DNA from: Aphrocallistes beatrix
Taxonomy: Eukaryota > Porifera > Hexactinellida > Sceptrulophora > Aphrocallistidae
Length of the DNA: 64,000 nt
Direction: 5' to 3'
Assembly: GCA_963281255.1 (NCBI GenBank)
Contig: OY725494.1
Coordinates: forward strand, 3,361,934-3,425,933
Shown: piece after piece, positions 21,621 to 32,859 of the stretch
Layout of the letters: each line of letters opens with the position of its first letter
Position numbering within the stretch: position 1 is the first letter of the stretch
The notes under the pieces: generated by a model
Told to the model about the DNA's origin: nothing
What the model saw: only the letters and a program-made list of their open reading frames with translations
Database searches by the model: none
Made by a program: the position numbers and the translations under genes

Positions 21621-21789
21621 CAGGGGCGGTCCCAGGGGGGGGGGGGCATCCGGGGCATTTGCCCCTGGTATGATTCTGCGGCCCCGGATTTCATTCGACC
21701 ACCTAAGCCAAAATCATAGTAAGGGCCCAGGATTTTTTTTCTTTGGCCCCGCCTCGCCCCGGTTTGGAAAATTCCTATGACCGCCCCTG
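21621..21789. mobile_element. hAT-like MITE with CAGGGGCGGTC ends
   Basis: A 169-bp element with ends CAGGGGCGGTC and, inverted, CAGGGGCGGTCATAGG. The 8-bp flanks GTCATGTC and GCCATGCC match at six of eight positions, consistent with an aged hAT target duplication. The interior is G- or C-rich and non-coding. Confidence 0.65.
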
Positions 21790-22064
21790 GCCATGCCAAG
21801 TCATGTCATGGATATTAGAAATGTGAAACAATTAATTGAAGTATTTTAATAAAACACAAACTTAGGACAACTCTCGACATGCTAAGCTTATACAGCAATC
21901 TAACACTAATGCCAGATGACTAACACAATTTTAAGATTATGACAGTAATAGCTAACAAAACAAAAATAGAGACACTGAATGTATCATTACATGCAAACAC
22001 GCTCAGCAAGGACATTAAAGAAGCAACAAGAACAGTACGAATATTAAATAGAGTGAGGTGTTGG

Positions 22065-25000
22065 TTAGGGTAGCGGACTTCCATCTGTCCCGTGTCTGGA
22101 CTTCTTAGGACGCCTTCTACTTGGGGAGCCATCGTGACCCCCTACTTCTCTATGCTTCTTCCTCTCATGTCTGCTCCGCGATTCTCTCTCACTTGTGACT
22201 GCCCCTCTCTCCCCCAGTCTCTTCACCACTCGTTCTCTCGCGTCCCGCTCTCTCATTCGCTCGTGCTTCTCTACCGCTTCTTGACCTGAATTATCAAGTT
22301 TAAAATAACCTTTTACGAAGATACAAGACCATGGATTAATTAGAACCGTGGTATTTTGAGATATTTCGTAGGATTCTGATTTTGTTTAGCTTACTCAAGT
22401 GGCCTTGTGGTTCAATCGGTTTCATCGCAACTTGATAACCGCCGCCACCAAAAGGGGCACATGACACAATTTGAGGACACGCGACACAATTTACTATGGT
22501 AGAACCCTATATGGACCATGGATTTACCTCTGTGCCTAGATCTCTCATGGCTTCGATACTCCTTCTCTCTGTCTCTCTGGTCCCTTTCTCTATCCCGATC
22601 CCTCTCCCGCTCTCTGTCCCTGTTATCTCTGCTCTCCCTGTGCTCTTTGTGGCGATGGTCTCGAGGAGAGTGTCTACGCCTCTTGTACTCACGGAGCCTG
22701 TGAGGGTCGTCTCTACAATATTAGTAATCAGCTTAGAATGGTGTAATGCAAAATAACCCGCAAAATTCTAGTGACAAGTCGGGACGTTAGAAATGTGTTA
22801 CAATAATAAATCATTGAAACTGCCTGCAAGCAGGAATTTCCAGACTAGAGTAATTAAGGGAATTGAAAATCACCGACAAATTACCTCATCAGAGCTCTAG
22901 GCCGACCATGAGACCCGTCAGAACTGAACGAGTTGGCGGAGAGAGTTTCGAGGGAGGGTCTCCTCCGAGGTGAGAAAGATGGACTCCTACTGTGGTTGCG
23001 CTTTTCCATCGCCATAAAGTCTTGCATGAGATCTGGGTACATATGCGGATCTGGAAACAAACCTGGATCCCTGAATCCACCTGGAGGTGGAAAGGGAGGT
23101 TGGAACATTCCATCTCTCCCGGGCTAAAAGGTTGAGTAAAGAAACATTGTCAACAATTCAACCATATAAGATATACTATTACACTTCATTACATTAAAGT
23201 AATCTCACTTCATGCTGAAAAGGATGCATGCCTGGGGGCGGCATAGGCATCGGGGGAGGCACTCCCCCCAGCACGAAGGGGTCCAATTGAGGAACTCCAA
23301 CCACCGGCGGTAACATCGGTCCCATATGGGGCATGCCTGGAGGAGGCATGTGCATGAACGGGTTGAACATAGGAGGAGGCAATTCAGGCAAAGGTCCCAG
23401 TTCACTCTCCCGCTTGAGGATAGGTTTCTCCCCGATCACTCGAATCTCTTCGTTAATCGTATCTTCTAAGATCGTGGGAGGGGCCTTGTAATCTTGTCGC
23501 ATCTGTTTCTGCTTCAGGCTGTATGCCTTCCAAGTTTCCTCTGTGAAGCCTGTCATTGAGAAAACATAATAGAGTGAATAATTCGAGCGAATAATGAAAA
23601 GCAGGACAAACCGTAGTTGAAATAGTCCGTAATGTCTGCTCCAGGCTTCCTCCATGGTTTTTCATCAAAGCTGGCGTCTATGTCATAGTCGTATATGCTG
23701 ACTCCATTTACCTTCCCGACAGCATTGATATCCAGCTGCTTGCTAATCTGAGCAGAGGGCACAGAGGGGCGGTAAGAGGCAGAGAGGGAGTAATCTGTCG
23801 TGAGCTTGACGGCTGCAGACGTAGTTAGCTGGTTGCCCTCTCCGATTTTAATCAGGACATTTTCGTTCTCATCTTCAGAACTGTCTACGTTATCATCCTC
23901 ATCGCTGGAAGCACCAGCATTTGCTGTCGTGATGAGAGAGTGAGGTTAGAAATGGACAGTTACAATGATTTTAAGTGTTTTTGAATTTAGCAATTGCTCT
24001 TCAATTAGTCATGAAAATACCTAGAACAACTCTTACTGACAATCATATATAGCAGGTCAGAGATAATTTTTCTGTAGTGAAATTATATTAAAATATTATC
24101 TTCACCCATAAGCTATAATATAAAATACACAAGGTCCACTTACCTACAACTTACCTGTTCAAAGAATCTAAATAGCATTTGTAAAATATAATATCACAGT
24201 ACACCCCCCATCGTTTAATAGTGAATCTCAGGCATTGAACACAACACAATTATTAAATAAATAAAGAGCAGCAGCAAATGTAAGCAGTGAGACTTCTTAA
24301 TAAATCGTCACCACTTATCCCCGTGAAGAACAATGGCTCTGTGGATTTAATTTAAAACTAAAATAGCAAATTCCAATACCGTAAACAAGTGCATAGTATT
24401 TAGCTCCTAGATCCATGATAGAAAGAAAATAACCTGAATGGCAGGGGTATGTTCATTTTGAAAATAGCTAGCTACGCTCCCAACTACCATAATGGTCTTG
24501 AGATATTAGATGCTCATTTGCTGCTGCTAGCAGAACAATGGCAAGCTCTCTAACTAGTCGAGCCAAGCAACGGCGGCTTGCTTCTCTTGAGACTACCTCC
24601 CTCCTAACCGATAAGCCGAATTAAGACTAGTTTTGTAGTTGTCAGAGAGAAGGGACCTGTAAATTTTACAACAGGGAATTATTAAAGAATGTAGACTACT
24701 TGTACATATTAGGAACCCATCGCATTCATAATTGCTATAGACACCAAAGACATAATTTATTGTGGACGAATTGGGTGCACGTTCAACTGTTTCACACTAA
24801 TGCAGTAAGTCTCGAATAAACTGTACAAGTGTAAGATGAAATATCGAATTAGATATTTTGTGTTTCTATAATCTAGGTAGGTAGGTAGGTAATTAAAGGA
24901 GTTAAGCTAACATACCAGTCGTGTCTCCAGCGGTGTCGCGCGGAGACTGCTGTATGACAGGGACGTGACTGTCCTGCAAGCCACCTCCTTCCGCGGGTTT

Positions 25001-25273
25001 CAGTTCAGGGGCAGCGGAGTCAGTCGGTGTGTCCGCCACCATAGCGGTGTGTCCGTCCCCGAGGGTGTCTTCCCCTGGTTCATCAGGGGAGGGCGTGGCA
25101 GCTCCCTCCTCCATGGTGTTGTGGAGGGACTCGTCCCCTATCACAACCTCTGCCATCTCTGTGGAAGGAGGGATTGCCTCTTCTTGCTCGGGCTCGGGAG
25201 GAGGAGTGGTGATGTTTTGCCCCTCTCTCCCGTACAGATACTCGTCATCTGAATCCACCGCCTCAGTCGCCAT
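22065..25273 (-). CDS. FIP1L1: Pre-mRNA 3'-end processing factor FIP1
   Basis: Six exons join in frame: 24916-25273, 23612-23923, 23209-23549, 22885-23123, 22528-22712, 22065-22285, giving 551 residues (human about 594). FIP1 is the CPSF subunit that tethers poly(A) polymerase and binds U-rich RNA. The conserved Fip1 motif is KPWRKPGADITDYFNYG joined across an intron to FTEETWKAYSLKQ (human [23 protein letters not shown]), near residues 205-240. The order is as in animals: acidic N-terminus, Fip1 motif, Pro/Met-rich middle (PPPGMPHMGPMLPP), then an RD/RE-rich tail (RDRERERDRDRERDQRDRE) with basic KKHR and RPKK segments. Intron 1 is the longest (24915-23924) and includes a GTAG microsatellite near 24876. 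The upstream flank is short (about 320 bp to EPS8). Confidence 0.93.
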
Positions 25274-25594
25274 TCATAGCTAATTATATGGGACACGATT
25301 CGGTAATACTCAGAAAATGACTATTAAAGTTGTAGAGGGTTTATTGAAATATTTTAGGATAAAATGCAAAAATTCTCGTAATTCTTTCGAAATGGAAAAG
25401 CAGTTCCTGCTTCCGATCAAGCGTGATCTTGCTGCTGTTTTGCATCACACCAGCAAGGAAATGACAATCCATCTACAAATACCGATTAGTAAACTATGAT
25501 AGCATTAGATAAATACATATTTTTAAGAAAGTGGTAAAATATTCAATGAATAATTCCGTAGTAAGGAAGTATGTGTATAGAGGAGGGGGACGTA

Positions 25595-28500
25595 TCATAT
25601 GATGGAGGTATAGTTGCGATCGAATGTGCTGTATCCATACGGAGCCGCAGGACCCAGCATAGGGGTGACATGAGGAGGGTAAGAGGCGAACATGGTGGCT
25701 GGACTGGACATCCCCATCGCTTGCTGGCTTCGCAGCTGTTTCAGTCTCATATCTGCATTCCAAGCCTCTTGTTCCGCGTTGGCCACCTGTTGCTGTTGCT
25801 GCTGCTGCTGCTGGAGCAGCATCTGCTGCGTCATCATGTCAGTGTACGGCATGCCTACACCCATGTGTGGAGTGGGGGGGAGGTACCCCAGCTGAGTGGG
25901 GTGAGGGTAGCGTGCTAACGGGACGCCGCCTGGTCCCGCCATGGAGGGGTACATGCCTGGGGGCTGAGGGGGGAACTGAGGTGCAGCGGACGCCGGGGAG
26001 GTAGCAGGAGGGGATGAGTGTTTGGGTGTGTCCTTCTTCTTGTTCTTCTTCTCACGCTTATACTCAGAGTCACTGGTGTCTGAGGAGTCGTAGGAACTCT
26101 CTGAACTGGACTCCGAGTACTCAGACTCAGAATATGAGTCCTGGTACTCACTCCTCTCACTGGAAACTCTCCTACGGTGAGATCTCCCTCTACGTCTATC
26201 CCTCCCCCTCCTCTCTCTCCCTATCTCCTCATCTGCATCGGAGGAATCCTTCGCTCTCGGACGCCGCTTAGACTTGTTCCCCCTGCTAGCCCGTCTCTCC
26301 TCCTTCTCTTCGGGTGGCTCCACTTCCAGTGACTCCCGCCTCTCCTCTTGTTCCCGGGCCCGCCTCCTCTTGGCCCAGATCTCCTCCTTCTGTCTCTGAC
26401 GCCCCAGCTTATCGGCCTGAGCGCGAGACGTCTGCATTTGCTCCCAGAGAGACGGCTCCTCCTTCACAGACTCGACACCCTTACCTGACACTTTGTCCCT
26501 GTGCTCTCTCAGCCACTTCGGCACTCCCCCAGGCCCCACACTCTCCTCTTCACCTCCTCCCTGTACCGGGTTGATCCTGCTCATCTGGCTGGCCTGGCCC
26601 TTGCCCTTACTCTCACGCTGTAAGTGGGAGTACAGTCGCGTGCCCTCTCCGAACCCACACAAGTCTCTCAGTTCCTCCTTGGACGCTGAGACCAGGTCCT
26701 TCCCTTTCATCCCTCTCAGCCTGTCCTTGGCTATCAAGTACGAATAGTGCATCATCCATTCCAGCACCTCCTCTTTAGTGGATGCCAAAGTGATCGGTTT
26801 GACCGACGGATTCGCTTCGTCAGGAGGAGACTCCTTCTGGAATCTCAATGCCAGTTCTGTTGGGGGGGTGTTTGGATCCTTCTTTGGAGTGTTAGTTGTC
26901 TTTCTGAGTGGACGCTTTTTTTTCAGATCTTTGACGATATCCAAGCCTGCACCCTCAAACAGATTCTGCTGCTTCGTCTTTTTGCGGTGAGGATCTGAAA
27001 ACTTAGCTGGCTCCTTGTTGTAGGGCCATCCTTTGGGGATGTCAGGTGGGGGAGGGGGGATGTTGGGTGGGATCGGGGTAGGATCGAAGTTAGGCACATC
27101 TCCGATACTTGAGCCGTGAGCTGATCCGCGTCTGCTACTGACAGGTGGCTGCACCTGTGTGTGAGGATTGGGATGAGGTTGTGTGTAAGCATCCTTGCGA
27201 GGAACGGACTCTTTACGGGGGACAGGCTCCTTGTGAGGAACGGACTCTTTACGAGGGACAGAGTCCTTGCGAGAGAGGTTAGGAGAAACCTTCCTGGAAG
27301 GCATTTCCTGGATAATGTAGGCGACGGGTACGAGGCCTTGCTCTCCGAGGGTGTTGCGGACAAGATAGTAGTCGGAATGCTTCTCCAACACATCCACGAT
27401 CTCTCCCCTGTACACGCTCAGCTGTTCGCGGGATTGGCGCTTGAAGTCCTGCGTGATGACCAGCTGGTTGCTCTGCGGGAGAGCTGTCAGGGAGGAGGGC
27501 TTGTTGGCGCTCTGCGGGGTCTGCTTGCTGCTGCCTAGGGACTGAGTGGATTCTGAGTGCGAGTCCGCTCTGCTACGCACCTGCTTGGCCTGCTTGAACA
27601 CGGCAGACTCGATATCCTTTGAGATCTTGTCTCCCGCCTGGGTGGGCAGCACCTGGATGTGGTCGTACGCGTCTGAGTAGTCGAAGGGACGATTTAGCTC
27701 CGGGAGGGGGTCTAGATTCCCCCAGATGGTGGGTTCCTGGAGAGGGAGGGAGTCCGGGGTGTGTCCGTTCGAGAAGGTAGGCTCGTAGCGAGGGATCGGC
27801 TTGGCTTGTGGCCAGCTGGTGTGTGTCAGCATCCAGTTGGTACCTAGAGAATATTGAATATTCGAATAACAATTTACATTTGTGTGTAAATACGCTGCCA
27901 CAGGGACGAAAAAATTCGGCCAAACATCCATTTCTTATTCTAGCACTGTTGTTTGGTGTTCTGGATTGTGATGTCGTCCGAAGTACTGAAAGAAAGGATT
28001 TGTGTGAGACATATCAAGTGTTCGACAAATTAAATGGGGTAGGTTTTAGTGAGAAAATTCCAGGATTCCGGGGACCCGTGACACCACCAAGTTCACGCCC
28101 CTGCATGGAGTTCCAGTTCTCACTCATTTACAGATATTCATTGAGTCCGCTTAGTAAATTGGATTAAAACCTTTTTGAGTGTAATATTCCCGGTATTGAA
28201 CTTATTTTCTCTCTCATACTACATCTGATTCAACTCTGCCCTACGCCATTCGATGCACTGTGGTGAGGTGAGGAGTATTGACTCACCTAAGTTGTTCCAG
28301 TAGACCTTCAGCTCCTTACTAAGACCTCTAGACATGAGACGCACCGCCCTGTCTGTCAGTAGAGGAATGTTCACACTGGAGATCAGCTTGGCGCCTCCAG
28401 TATAATCCGACAACCCCTTCACAGTCTCGAGCAGGAGGTTCAGGATCTCAGTGCAGCTCGGATTTCGCAGGTGGTGTCCCAGCTTGCCGAGGATGTTGAT

Positions 28501-29709
28501 GGCGTAGCGGGACTTCTGGAATGCGTCCACCAGCTCTGACCTCCCAGGAGGAAGCGCAGGCTCGCTGTTCCTTGAGGCGCTCTTTGCTTTCTTCTTCTTT
28601 TTCTTACTGGCAGCTTTCTGATCTACGACGAAGTTGTGCACCTACCAAACATATAAATACAGAGTTTGCTATGCTATAACTAGTCTCAAAAGAAGCTATC
28701 TTGCCATATCTGCGGTCTGCTCCACGTCATCCAGAGTGGCATTCAGCAGGTCGATGTCCTTCTGAATGAGGTTCGCTTTGTTCCGCTGCTGATTCAGTTC
28801 AGCAGCCGCCATCCCGATGTGATGAGAAGGAGGTGCTCTCTCCGATTTCGCCAGGTTAGTTCCCTGTTGTGAGCCTTTTTCAAAGATCTGAGCTTTCGTA
28901 CGTGTGGAAGGTCGGTTGGCGAGTTTGTCCCAGATGGACAGCTTTCTTAGGTGTGAGCTGGGTACAGGGGCTGGCTCCTCTCCCTCTCCCGAGGAGGAGG
29001 AGTCCTCCTCTATCGTGTCCATCAGCTGGGTGTGAACAAGCTCCGAGGAGTACCTACGGTTGAGGAGGGAGAGCAGCATGTCTCTTATCTCCTGGTTGTT
29101 AGAGCGCTCGCACCCGAACACGTGGATGTAGGGACGGCCCCCTCTGTTGTCGTGAGTATGCACTATGAGGAGGTTGGGGAAGTCCTTCTTGCCAGAGAGC
29201 GCGTACGCCTTGCTGATCTGTGGGATGGGGAACCAGTTGATCACTTCGTTACTCTCGAACTGCCGGATGGCCAGGCTGGAGCTGGACACGACTAGGTACA
29301 CTTGCTGGGAGTAGAGGGAGCCTGCGGTGGCCAGCTCACGGATGCGCTTCAGGCTCTCTTCAGGGGGCTGGGGACGCCCGGAGGGGTAGTGGAGGGTGGC
29401 GAGATGATCCACTTGAAAGCGTTTTGAATTCGAATCAGAGTTATCAGCGATGTGTGCACTTGCTCCTAGGCCAAGTTTCTGTTCGGTATCCATGGTTTGT
29501 TTGAGGGGAACCGGCCTACTCGCTTCAGGTTGGAGGGAGCCCTGCTGCTGCTGGCTGGACTTAGCTGACATCAGGAGGAAGTTCCTGTCTGCGGTACTCT
29601 CTGAGCGCTGTTCATCGAAGCTGTCCCAATACCGCTCTTCTTCGGAGTAATGGTGCGAGAGAGCCTTTTTCTTTGTCTTGCTCTTTTTGTCCTCCTTACC
29701 AGTGCCCAT
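25595..29709 (-). CDS. EPS8: EPS8-family actin regulator with long C-terminal extension
   Basis: Three exons (28705-29709, 28287-28641, 25595-27843) give 1202 residues; vertebrate EPS8 has about 822. EPS8 links receptor tyrosine kinases to Rac and caps or bundles actin. Domains are in family order: PTB (about 97-215; FQVDHLATLHYP, IHVFGCERS), a helical region with KYAINILGKLGHHL-like sequence, SH3 (about 576-632; LVITQDFKRQSREQLSVYRG, DYYLVRN, GLVPVAYI) and the SAM-like effector domain (about 800-870; EEVLEWMMHYS, KEELRDLCGFGEGTRLYSHL). A repeat of SVPRKE/PVPRKE units lies between SH3 and the effector region. Beyond it are about 330 unusual residues: a charged coiled coil, an SES/SDS run, Pro-rich sequence and a short polyGln. 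Intron 1 appears to use a GC donor (ATG|GCAAGA), since no GT donor avoids the stop. Confidence 0.92.
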
Positions 29710-30085
29710 GCCAACAGGAATCAGCTAGAGACGTATTATAATTCGCTTAGATAGGGTGAGTTTTACCGTAAAAGTATATTAATAACAAATTACTGACAGA
29801 AAAAGAGAACTCCACAGACTGGATAGGAGTGTTTACACATTTTGTTGGTTGGTGAAGCAACTATAAAATGTTTCGTCACTAACTCAGGAATGTGGAAGCA
29901 CATTCCCATCCTGTATGTGGGGTTTTCTATCACTCGATAATTATGATAATGTTGATAGTTCTTTAAATTAATTAAACAAGAAATATTAGGTGTAATAGTA
30001 GCACTAATCTCCAGAGAATAAGAGATCATTACAAGTAGAAGTATATATCCACGTGGCTAATTCAAGTAAATTACTTCAAAATAAT

Positions 30086-30385
30086 ATGGCTACAGCTAAT
30101 CCTACTCCTTCAGGTCACGGAGAAGATAACTTTGTATTAGAACTGAGGAGAGTTAGAGAATACATCAATCAGAAATTCGCCGAATTGATTGGTAGCGTCG
30201 GAAGGCTAGAGAACGTGAACTTTTGAAGTTGAGCTTTTGGTTTCATTCTAACAGCACATGAGAGAAAAAAGAAAATGAATTGATTAATTCTACAGAAGAG
30301 TAGAGAAAATATTATAAAACAAAATGAGAGTGAAATTAAGATTATAGCAGAACTTAAAACAGTCCATTTCGTTTTTCGGAATTGA
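30086..30385 (+). CDS. Possible small helical protein, two exons (unknown)
   Basis: An ATG at 30086 opens 43 codons of protein-like sequence (FVLELRRVREYINQKFAELI) up to a GT donor at 30215. A TTCTACAG acceptor ends at 30295, and a second exon (30296-30385) continues in phase (ENIIKQNESEIKIIAELKT), giving 72 residues. Unspliced, the frame stops at 30226 after 46 residues. The composition is amphipathic helical with Leu/Ile heptad-like spacing, unlike the AT-rich noise around it. I do not recognise a family. It lies about 380 bp from the EPS8 start in the opposite direction, so the two could share a promoter region. This is an inference from codon pattern and splice signals only. Confidence 0.4.
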
Positions 30386-30679
30386 ACACTTTTGGTAAGT
30401 TGATAGAAACGGTAAGAAGTATCATTGGATATAAGAGCAAGGTGCATTGTGTGGTGAGTGTTTACGAGAGAGGGAGTGGCATGGGACAGTTGAACTGTGA
30501 AAAAGCACGAAAAAAATGCCCACTAATCCGAACACTTGATTCTTAGAATCCGAACGGTAAAAATATATTTTTATACGCATGTACGTTTTGAATTGACCTA
30601 TCATGATTTTGAATTAGACTATATTTTATTCTGCTGTTTCGTTTCTTGGTTCAAAGCGTACAATACCGTGCCATACTAC

Positions 30680-31265
30680 AGGGTGTAACAAAAGTCTTGG
30701 CCGGTTACGATTCTTATTAGTATATTCAGCATTTACTAGTAACTATATAGCATCCAGTGTAACTACTACACCAGGTATTGAAAAGTCGAGAGAGCATGCT
30801 CTCTCGACTTTTTATTATAAGACGACTTTTCATTATAAGTTATAAAGCAATTGGAATGTTGAAGGAGGCCTGACGCAAAAACAAACTGCTGATTGGCTTG
30901 GGATTGGAGAGAGATGAGTAAGGAGATGGTGGAGCCTTCATAAATCTGGAGAAACTATGGCTAACTAAACCTCGTTCTGGGCGGCCAAAAATCTTGAACC
31001 GGGTTTCTCGGATTGTGATCAAGAAATCCTTGGGGAAGAGAAGGCAGTCAACCAGAAAATTTAGCTATCAAAGGCAACCCCATCATCTAACCCATCTAAC
31101 CCAACACCTGACCTGAATCCAATAGAAAATCTCTGGGGAATTTTGTCTGAACGACTGGGTGAAATGGGTCAGGTTTTGAGGCTTGATGATCTAATTTATA
31201 ACCTCAAAAAAGCATGGACTGAGATCCAACCAAGCCTGCTTGAAAACCTAGTATGCTAGTAGGAT
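30680..31265 (+). pseudogene. Tc1-like transposon relic
   Basis: The left end resembles a terminal repeat (ACAGGGTGTAACAAAAGTC). Fragments of a transposase follow: GLTQKQTADWLGIG from the N-terminal HTH and, after stops and a large internal loss, PDLNPIENLWGILSERLG, which holds the third catalytic acidic residue, then LDDLIYNLKKAWTEIQPSLL. Stops and missing catalytic core make it dead. A perfect palindrome (30781-30812) lies within it. Confidence 0.7.
30781..30812. repeat. Perfect 32-bp palindrome
   Basis: AAAAGTCGAGAGAGCA is followed directly by its exact reverse complement with no spacer, inside the Tc1 relic. Confidence 0.9.
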
Positions 31266-31633
31266 GAAATTAGTGATACAAAATAGTGGGGAATATATTG
31301 GTAAATAATTATAGACAGTACACACTGATTAAGTTATTGAAATATACCATAATACATAGCATTCTATATACTAAGGCAATGGCACTCACCAAAAAATTAG
31401 TACCATGGATTGGTTAAATACTTCAAAACCAATAATTTTGATATTGTAGATACGTATTTCAATTTTCCATCAATTTAGGCATTCACCACCCTGACAAACT
31501 AACTATTATATCAGAACAATTGAAATGAGATATATTATTTGGTTTTTAATGCACATAGTCGAATTATTTAATACTTAATACATACAAAATATCAAAAGAA
31601 TAGTTAATCACAATATTGAGACTTGAGGGACAG

Positions 31634-31790
31634 ACTTGACTTGACTTGACTTGACTTGACTTGACATGACATGACATGACATGACATGACATGACATGAC
31701 ATGACATGACATAACATGACATGACATGACATGACATGACATGACATGACATGACTTGACTTGACTTGACTTGACTTGACTTGACTTGAC
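31634..31790. repeat. TTGAC/ATGAC pentamer microsatellite
   Basis: About 31 tandem pentamers: TTGAC blocks at both ends enclose a longer ATGAC block with one ATAAC variant. Non-coding. Confidence 0.95.
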
Positions 31791-32334
31791 AAATAAACAA
31801 AGAATATATTAAATTAGTTCTTGAATTTAGCCAGTTTACTATTCTCTTGTTTCAATACTAGTGCATTATATATAGGTCTTAACTTTATTAGAAGTGTATA
31901 CAATGTTTTAGTTCCATAGTAGCACATGCCAAATGAATAATATTAGTACGGGAAGAGCCAGAATAAATGTTTTAAATTTCTGTTGAGGGTGCAGATACAT
32001 CGTCGTCATAGGTGTAACTCCAGGGGTGGCAGGGGTATCGTGCCACCACAGACCTAAATGTTATGTTGACTTGGGGTGACATGCCACATTAGTTTGATAT
32101 ATGTTTACAAATCTCGCCACCCCAGCTAACCATGAAAAAATCAAAATAGTTACGCTTATGATCGTCGTTAAACGACTATTCTTCCCTACCCAATTCACAT
32201 TGAACATTTCCTAAACATCATTAACGAATTTCAAGAACTCAACAGTTTAGTTCTGGTCTACACTGTTCTTATCCATCATATAAGCTAACAGTCCGGCTGA
32301 AGTTGACTAATAGGAAATCTTAAGGGCCAAAATT

Positions 32335-32393
32335 ACATTTCGCCTTTCCAACCTGACAACCAGCAGGCTTGTTAGGTTGGAAAGGCGAAATGT
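32335..32393. repeat. Short hairpin: 25-bp arms, 9-base loop
   Basis: The arm ACATTTCGCCTTTCCAACCT(GACAA) is mirrored at 32369-32393 with one mismatch, around the loop CCAGCAGGC. No tandem context or target duplication is evident. It could be a fold-back mobile fragment or, less likely, a small-RNA precursor. Confidence 0.75.
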
Positions 32394-32556
32394 CCCGATG
32401 TTAATTTGGAGCACGTACTAACACTATGACACACATCGGATTTGCATTTAAGTTGAGTGTTTATTAAAAGTTATTAAGTCTCTCTAGTATGGACACTAGT
32501 TCAGTATAGCTGGAGATTCTTGATTCTGATTTGAGAAACAGAAGTTATAATCAATA

Positions 32557-32770
32557 CAAGCGCGCTTCCCGCACTTGCATAACACAGCTAGCTAAATGTC
32601 ATCAACGCGACATGTCGCACTTAATTTAGAATTAAAAAGCGAACTTAATCGTAGACTCGTCCTTTGACACCTATATGCCAATTTTCCTATCTCGACGCCA
32701 ATTTTTCAATCAATTCGGACAAACAAACAAACAAAACAAAAATCCTAGCGTTTTAATATCTAAGATTATG
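32557..32770. repeat. Fragments of dispersed repeat families B and A
   Basis: CAAGCGCGCTTCCCGCACTT and the palindrome GCGACATGTCGC (near 32610) belong to family B. From about 32640, CTTAATCGTA ... CCAATTTTC ... (AAAC)n AAAATCCTAGCGTTTTAATA matches family A at 7391-7530. The rest of 30386-32859 shows no intact gene. Confidence 0.6.
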
Positions 32771-32859
32771 TTTTATATATTTATTTCTTAATCTATTTGA
32801 TTTTATGCTTTTTGTACCTTGAAGATAATTGCTTTACTTTTGGCGTTCATGAATCTCCA

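Noticed and set aside
22390-22445. tRNA-like A-box (TGGTTCAATCGG) in FIP1L1 intron 5
   Set aside because: No matching B-box (GGTTCGAnTCC) and no cloverleaf pairing of the ends. At most a chance or eroded match.
25317-25499. 60-residue plus-strand frame between FIP1L1 and EPS8
   Set aside because: Sits in the FIP1L1 upstream flank, with no domain and no splice signals supporting it.
31564-31800. Frames of repeated SCHVM/SSQVK units
   Set aside because: Translation of the TTGAC/ATGAC pentamer microsatellite.
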